Notes under the pieces: generated by a model
Seen by the model: the letters and a program-made list of their open reading frames with translations, nothing else
What the model was told of the DNA's origin: nothing
Databases searched by the model: none
Shown here: positions 59,880 through 64,000 of the stretch, in pieces
How the letters are laid out: each line of letters starts with the position of its first letter
Numbering within the stretch: the stretch's first letter is position 1
Translations under genes and position numbers: made by a program
Origin: an uncultured Porphyromonadaceae bacterium
GTDB lineage: Bacteria; Bacteroidota; Bacteroidia; Bacteroidales; Barnesiellaceae
Assembly: GCA_900538555.1 (NCBI GenBank)
Contig: UPYI01000008.1
Span: 1-64,000 of the forward strand
DNA: 64,000 nucleotides
Reading direction: 5' to 3'

Positions 59880-61124
59880 ATGAATCTGAATGAAACTCCT
59901 GTCCTGCTGCTGACGGGATACCTCGGTAGCGGAAAAACAACCCTCCTCAACCATATCCTTACCAACGAACGCGGCATCAAGTTTGCCGTAATCGTAAACG
60001 ACATCGGTGAAGTGAATATCGACGCATCGTTGATTCAGAAAGGCGGAGTTGTCGGGCAAAAAGATGCAGGCGACCTTGTCGCCCTCCAAAACGGCTGTAT
60101 CTGTTGTACCTTGAAAATGGACCTCGTCGCCCAGATCACCGACATCGTGAAGATGAACCGTTTCGACTATATCGTGATCGAAGCCAGCGGAATCTGCGAA
60201 CCCGCTCCGATCGCCCAGACGATCTGCTCCATTCCCCAGATGGGCGACGAATATGTACGCTACGGAATACCCCGGCTCGACTGTATCGTGACCGTAGTCG
60301 ATGCCCTGCGCATGAAGAGCGAATTCGGCTGCGGCGAACAGCTGCAACGGAAGAATATCGACGAAGAAGACATCGAAAATCTGGTCATCCAACAAATCGA
60401 ATTCTGCAATATAATCCTGCTCAACAAGATTTCGGAAGTGAGCCGGGAAGATGCCGACCGCATCCGGAAAATCATACGGGCGCTTCAACCCAAAGCCCGG
60501 ATTATCGAATGCGACTATGCCGAGATAGACCTCGATGCCATTATCGGTACAGGGATGTTCGACTTCGAAGATGTAGCCACGTCTGCCGCATGGATCCACG
60601 AAATAGAACGTGCCGCAACCGACGACGAGGAAGAAGATGCCCACCATCACGCTCACGAGCATCACCATGAACACGAGCACCACCATGCACACGAAGAACA
60701 CGAGCACGGACACGGACACCACCATCATCACCACCACGATGAGGGAGAAGCCGAAGAATACGGCATCCAGACTTTCGTCTACTATCGCCGTCCGGGATTC
60801 GACATCCACAAATTCGACCGTTTCATTGCCACGCAATGGCCACGCAATATCATCCGTGCCAAAGGGATCCTGTATTTCAGCCACAACCGCGACATGTCCT
60901 ATTTGTTCGAGCAAGCCGGCGTACAGAAAAAACTGACCGAATCGGGCTTCTGGTACGCAACTGCACCCGAAGAGGAACTGATCCAACTGATGCAGCAGGA
61001 ACCGGGATTGATGCGCGACTGGGACGAAGTGTACGGCGACCGCATGATAAAACTCGTATTCATCGGTCAGAACCTCGACCGGGCGGCCATTACCGAAGCA
61101 CTGGACAACTGCCTCGAAATGTAA
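59880..61124 (+). CDS. CobW/COG0523-family GTPase metallochaperone with His-rich linker
   Basis: A 414-aa G3E GTPase. The P-loop is TGYLGSGKTTLLNHIL, the metal-binding CxCC motif is in NGCICCTLKMDL, and DYIVIEASGICEP and ILLNKISEV are GTPase motifs. Between GTPase and C-terminal CobW_C domain (about residues 245-280) lies a dense His/Glu run that would bind zinc, nickel or cobalt. Such proteins deliver metal to client enzymes. The ATG at 59880 was chosen; an upstream extension has no conserved content. About 300 bp of upstream DNA has no gene, only a weak TACCTTTA near 59785. Confidence 0.92.
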   Translation: MNLNETPVLLLTGYLGSGKTTLLNHILTNERGIKFAVIVNDIGEVNIDASLIQKGGVVGQKDAGDLVALQNGCICCTLKMDLVAQITDIVKMNRFDYIVIEASGICEPAPIAQTICSIPQMGDEYVRYGIPRLDCIVTVVDALRMKSEFGCGEQLQRKNIDEEDIENLVIQQIEFCNIILLNKISEVSREDADRIRKIIRALQPKARIIECDYAEIDLDAIIGTGMFDFEDVATSAAWIHEIERAATDDEEEDAHHHAHEHHHEHEHHHAHEEHEHGHGHHHHHHHDEGEAEEYGIQTFVYYRRPGFDIHKFDRFIATQWPRNIIRAKGILYFSHNRDMSYLFEQAGVQKKLTESGFWYATAPEEELIQLMQQEPGLMRDWDEVYGDRMIKLVFIGQNLDRAAITEALDNCLEM

Positions 61125-61126
61125 GA

Positions 61127-61157
61127 TTTGATTTCTATGCCGATTGTGTTACCTTTG
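61127..61157 (+). promoter_or_regulatory. Canonical promoter of the Fic gene
   Basis: TTTG (61127-61130), 19 bp, TACCTTTG (61150-61157): both boxes and spacing fit. It begins right after the CobW stop codon. Confidence 0.75.
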
Positions 61158-61177
61158 ACAAAAAATACGGATAGAAT

Positions 61178-62269
61178 ATGGATATATCGGCAAAGCTGAA
61201 TTTTCCGAAAGAGATATGCGACCGGCTCGATCGTCTGACCGAGTCGATCGACTCTTTTACCTGCGAATGGAATGCCCGCACGAAAACGGCGGATGAAGAG
61301 AAAGCGGCAAGAGCTTTCTCACAAACAGTCGTGTCGTCGTTCTCCTTGGAGGGAAGATCCGTATCGGAAGAAGATGCCCGGGCGATCATGCCCGGCATGC
61401 CCGACGGGAACGAACTTCCCGACGACATTTACCGATACGCACAAGCTCTTGATGCCGTCTGGAACGACGAATGTTCGATCGTCCTCGACGATAACTATAT
61501 CGTTAAATTGCACGACCTGCTTTTCCCCGTTGCCGAGACCGATCCGACGAAACAGAAATCGCACGGATCCTTCCTGAACTTCTGGTCGGAACGTACAGCC
61601 GCCTCGCCGCAAAGCCGGCAAAATCCGGTATCGACCCATGTCGAGTTGCAGGAACTGCTGCGTTGGACTGCCCGGGAAAGAGAAGTGCATCCGCTTCGGA
61701 TCGTTGCCACCTTTGCCTATGAATTCATCTCGTGCCACCCATTCCGGGAAGGGAAAGGCGAACTGTCGCGGCTATTGACCATCCGGCTGCTGCACTTATA
61801 CGGATATGACTGGTGCCGTGCCGTCTCGATCGACCGGTTGATCGAACACCGCCGGGTTGAATATTACCAAGCCCTTAAAACCGGACAACAGGAGCGGTAC
61901 ACCTCCCGCGAAAACATCGCTCCGTGGGTATTGCTCCTACTCGAAATATTCGAACAAGCCACACTCGAACTGGGGAACAAACCGCTCGACGAACATCCCG
62001 GCATAGCCCCTAAACCGCAGGAGGAGCCGAACCCGAAACACCCTGCCGGACACACCCGGGCAAAAAACTGCTACCTGAACCCGCGCCAGAAAAAGATATT
62101 CGCATTCGTCAAAGCCAAACAGCCGGTGAAGGTAGCGGATGTCGCCGCATACATGAAACCGGTATCGGTCAATACCTTGAAAAAAGATCTGTTTTACCTG
62201 CGCGAAAACGGCATCATCCACTCCTCGGGGATGCTAAAAGGCACGGTTTATTTCGTAGAGGAAGAATAG
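61178..62269 (+). CDS. Fic domain protein with altered catalytic motif and N-terminal inhibitory helix
   Basis: A 363-aa protein. The N-terminal region carries SFSLEG at residues 54-59, the inhibitory motif (S/T-x3-E-G) of self-restrained Fic proteins. The Fic core follows, and at 187-198 the motif reads HPFREGKGELSR in place of the standard HPFx(D/E)GNGRxxR: the His, Phe, Glu and last Arg are kept, but Asn is Lys and the first Arg is Glu. A C-terminal winged-helix domain (residues ~300-360: IFAFVKAKQPVKVADVAAYM) would bind DNA. Fic proteins usually transfer AMP to target proteins; whether this one can is uncertain. It has its own promoter. Confidence 0.85.
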   Translation: MDISAKLNFPKEICDRLDRLTESIDSFTCEWNARTKTADEEKAARAFSQTVVSSFSLEGRSVSEEDARAIMPGMPDGNELPDDIYRYAQALDAVWNDECSIVLDDNYIVKLHDLLFPVAETDPTKQKSHGSFLNFWSERTAASPQSRQNPVSTHVELQELLRWTAREREVHPLRIVATFAYEFISCHPFREGKGELSRLLTIRLLHLYGYDWCRAVSIDRLIEHRRVEYYQALKTGQQERYTSRENIAPWVLLLLEIFEQATLELGNKPLDEHPGIAPKPQEEPNPKHPAGHTRAKNCYLNPRQKKIFAFVKAKQPVKVADVAAYMKPVSVNTLKKDLFYLRENGIIHSSGMLKGTVYFVEEE

Positions 62270-62334
62270 CCGGGCAGCACAAAAGAAAACTCCGTTCGTA
62301 TCATACGGGACAGACGGCATATAAACCGGACGGT

Positions 62335-63084
62335 CTATTTGCCCCGGTTCAGCTTCCGCCCCAGATGACGCAGCGCAAACCGGATATGGCGCAATAGCGT
62401 AGGAATCGTGCCGTAATAGCGGCACATGATGCGATACCGTTCACCGAGCGAAGCCCGATGATGACGGGTAGTCATGCCCTCCTGCAAATAATCTATCAAT
62501 ATCTCGCGGGTATGGACGAGCGTTTGCGCCTGTTTCATACACCGGATGCACCAATCGAAGTCGGCAGAAAAACGATATTGCAAATCGTACTCCGGCGCCG
62601 ACTGCCGGCGCACGACAAAAGCCTGATGACAAACCAGCATGCCGTTGCGGAAGCTGCGCCACTGCAACTCGTCGGGAGCCTGCAAATGCCTCATCCCGAC
62701 AAAACGGCGGTCGGCATCCACGATAGCCGTATCGCCGTACAAGATATCGGGCGAACAGGAACGGGCAACCTCCGCCAGCCGGGCGAGAGTATCGGGCGAA
62801 TGGAACGAATCGCCCGCATTCAGAAAAATCAGGTATTTGCCGGATGCCAGCCGAACGCCCTTGTTCATCGCATCGTATATGCCCCGGTCGGGCTCACTGA
62901 CAATCCGGGAAACGACCGGACGGGCTGCCTCGGCAAGAGCCACCGTCTTATCGGTCGATGCACCGTCGATAATCAAGTATTCAAAGTCGGTGCACGTCTG
63001 TCCGCACACGCTCTTCAAAGTCGGCGGCAAGGTATTCTCCGCCTGATAGGTAACGGTAATAATGGAAAACAGGGGCGTATTCAT
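62335..63084 (-). CDS. Family 2 glycosyltransferase
   Basis: A 249-aa GT-A fold enzyme. FSIITVTYQAENTLPPTLKS is the nucleotide-binding start, IIDGASTDKT and DRGIYDAMNKGVRLASG follow, and YGDTAIVDADRR supplies the metal-binding Asp region. It probably adds a sugar to a surface polysaccharide or lipid intermediate; the C-terminus is rich in Arg/Lys, perhaps for membrane association. Its ATG overlaps the stop codon of the upstream GT4 gene (ATGA), so the two are coupled and belong to a glycan-synthesis operon that starts beyond the window. Confidence 0.9.
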   Translation of the reverse strand: MNTPLFSIITVTYQAENTLPPTLKSVCGQTCTDFEYLIIDGASTDKTVALAEAARPVVSRIVSEPDRGIYDAMNKGVRLASGKYLIFLNAGDSFHSPDTLARLAEVARSCSPDILYGDTAIVDADRRFVGMRHLQAPDELQWRSFRNGMLVCHQAFVVRRQSAPEYDLQYRFSADFDWCIRCMKQAQTLVHTREILIDYLQEGMTTRHHRASLGERYRIMCRYYGTIPTLLRHIRFALRHLGRKLNRGK

Positions 63085-64000
63085 TTCTCGTTTCTTAGGT
63101 CTAACATGCGTTGATAAAGCCGGATATATTGTTCGGCGACAACGGTTTCCGAATAGCGTTGCTTCACCGTTTCGGGCAAATGCCTCCTGCATTCGACGGT
63201 CGTCTCGGTCAAAGCCCATTCAATACCCTCGGCAATCTCGTCGGTCGAATAGGCATGTGCCAGAAACCCGGTTTCCCGATGTGTGATAATATCACGCTGT
63301 CCGCTGTTCCCGAACGCCACCGGCACACATCCGCAAGCCATCGCTTCGATAATCGTCTGCCCGAAAGTCTCGTACAGCGAAGTCGAGACATAACAATCGG
63401 CAGCGGAATAGAGCATCGAGAGCCGACCGGTCTCCTGCACCGTACCCAAATAGGTATAGGCGACCGGCAGGGCTTGAAGCAACGCGGTATCGCCCTTTAT
63501 ATTTCCAAACAGCACGAGATGCAAATCCTCCCGGGCAATCCTCCCGCGGGCAATCACCTTCTCCAACGCCTCAGCCAACAGATCGAACCCTTTGAGCGGA
63601 TCGTCGATCTTGACCGCACCGAATATCAGGATATATTTATCGGAGGGCAACTTCATTTCCCGGCGACATTCTGCCGGAGGCAACGGCATAAACAACCCGT
63701 CGGGCAATGTATTGGGAATAACGGAAACCGGCTTCCCCGCCAACAGCGCACTCTGGCGTACGACCTGTGCAAGCCACGAACTGACCGTTACGACATGCAG
63801 TGCAGTAGCATGTTCATATATCCGTTTCTTACGCCGGAAAACCTGTGCCGCCAGATCGGGTGTGCCCGGTTGCAATTTGGGGCAATCGGTACATCGGCTC
63901 CGGTATTTATCGCACGGTCCGGCATGATGGCAGATCGCCGTACAATACCACATGTCGTGCATCGTACAGACGACCGGTTTCCCGGAATCCAGCAATTTCC
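63081..64000 (-). CDS. Family 4 glycosyltransferase, N-terminus beyond the window
   Basis: Only the last ~305 codons are inside the window. VCTMHDMWYCTAICHHAGPC with the nearby Cys-rich CTDCPKL stretch, VSVIPNTLPDG and IFGAVKIDDPLKGFDLL lead to the GT4 signature E-x7-E in SLYETFGQTIIEAMACGC. The CDKYRSRCTDCPKL segment is a typical His/Cys cluster of one GT4 branch. It would use a nucleotide sugar for polysaccharide synthesis. The reading frame stays open to position 64000, so the true start is outside. Confidence 0.9.
   Translation of the reverse strand, partial: KLLDSGKPVVCTMHDMWYCTAICHHAGPCDKYRSRCTDCPKLQPGTPDLAAQVFRRKKRIYEHATALHVVTVSSWLAQVVRQSALLAGKPVSVIPNTLPDGLFMPLPPAECRREMKLPSDKYILIFGAVKIDDPLKGFDLLAEALEKVIARGRIAREDLHLVLFGNIKGDTALLQALPVAYTYLGTVQETGRLSMLYSAADCYVSTSLYETFGQTIIEAMACGCVPVAFGNSGQRDIITHRETGFLAHAYSTDEIAEGIEWALTETTVECRRHLPETVKQRYSETVVAEQYIRLYQRMLDLRNEK

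Noticed and set aside
60610..60936. Frames in the His-rich stretch of the CobW gene suggesting a separate small protein
   Set aside because: They are shadows of the CAC/CAT-rich coding sequence in other frames.
1..64000. Search for tRNA, rRNA, riboswitch and intact insertion sequences
   Set aside because: None could be supported; no transposase-like protein and no cloverleaf were seen in the intergenic stretches.

Overview
The window looks like chromosomal DNA from a member of the Bacteroidales (phylum Bacteroidota). Evidence: many genes are preceded by the Bacteroidota promoter form TTTG-N19/20-TAnnTTTG; there is a TonB-dependent receptor paired with a surface lipoprotein; secreted proteins carry C-terminal tails of the type IX secretion kind; a glycine-lipid acyltransferase pair is present; and the cell-wall enzymes (DAP-type MurE, long MraY, PBP with a PASTA domain) fit that group. 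I could not fix the genus. I see no rRNA, tRNA, CRISPR array or intact insertion sequence.

Layout. 1-3.1 kb: a small AlaX-like editing protein, a small membrane protein, a GNAT acetyltransferase and panB, with a palindromic repeat pair at the left edge. 3.1-9.7 kb: mscL, a 24-residue micro-lipoprotein, gap (GAPDH), then a TonB-dependent receptor and beta-helix lipoprotein operon. 9.7-19.9 kb: a LexA/S24-type regulator with a palindromic operator, two BspA-like leucine-rich-repeat surface proteins, trmB, mrp, a PL1 pectate lyase, and a Crp/Fnr regulator with an MFS drug exporter. 20-29.4 kb: 2-oxoacid:ferredoxin oxidoreductase (korAB), a caspase-fold lipoprotein, alanine dehydrogenase, aroK, rnhA, serS and a YqeY-like protein, with a 100-bp MITE-like element between rnhA and serS.

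29.5-44.1 kb is a near-complete division and cell-wall (dcw) cluster on the minus strand, transcribed rsmH-ftsL-ftsI-murE-mraY-murD-ftsW-murG-murC-ftsQ-ftsA-ftsZ. mraZ and ddl are absent. Next to it, divergent, lies the glycine-lipid acyltransferase pair (44.3-46.1 kb). 46.3-51 kb encodes two large secreted proteins: a PI-PLC-like phospholipase fused to FG-GAP/VCBS repeats, and a PCMD/calycin-like protein with a similar C-terminal tail.

51.4-55.8 kb is the most accessory-looking part. It holds a HEPN (LA2681-type) protein whose reading frame breaks just after its RNase-type R-x4-H motif. Beside it is a MATE exporter plus Crp/Fnr regulator module, bounded on one side by a DUF2795 gene and on the other by a loose copy of that gene's 3' end. 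55.8-62.3 kb: cobalamin adenosyltransferase, LOG protein, an M16 protease under three tandem promoter-bearing repeats, dusB, a CobW-type metallochaperone, and a Fic protein with an altered catalytic motif. The right edge holds two overlapping glycosyltransferases, the second running off the window.

The strongest leads are: a palindromic repeat family whose inner arms co-vary (0.30-0.43, 37.9 and 57.1-57.3 kb), the DUF2795-bounded MATE/Crp insertion, the frame-broken HEPN gene, the atypical Fic protein, the caspase-like lipoprotein, and the micro-lipoprotein ahead of gap.
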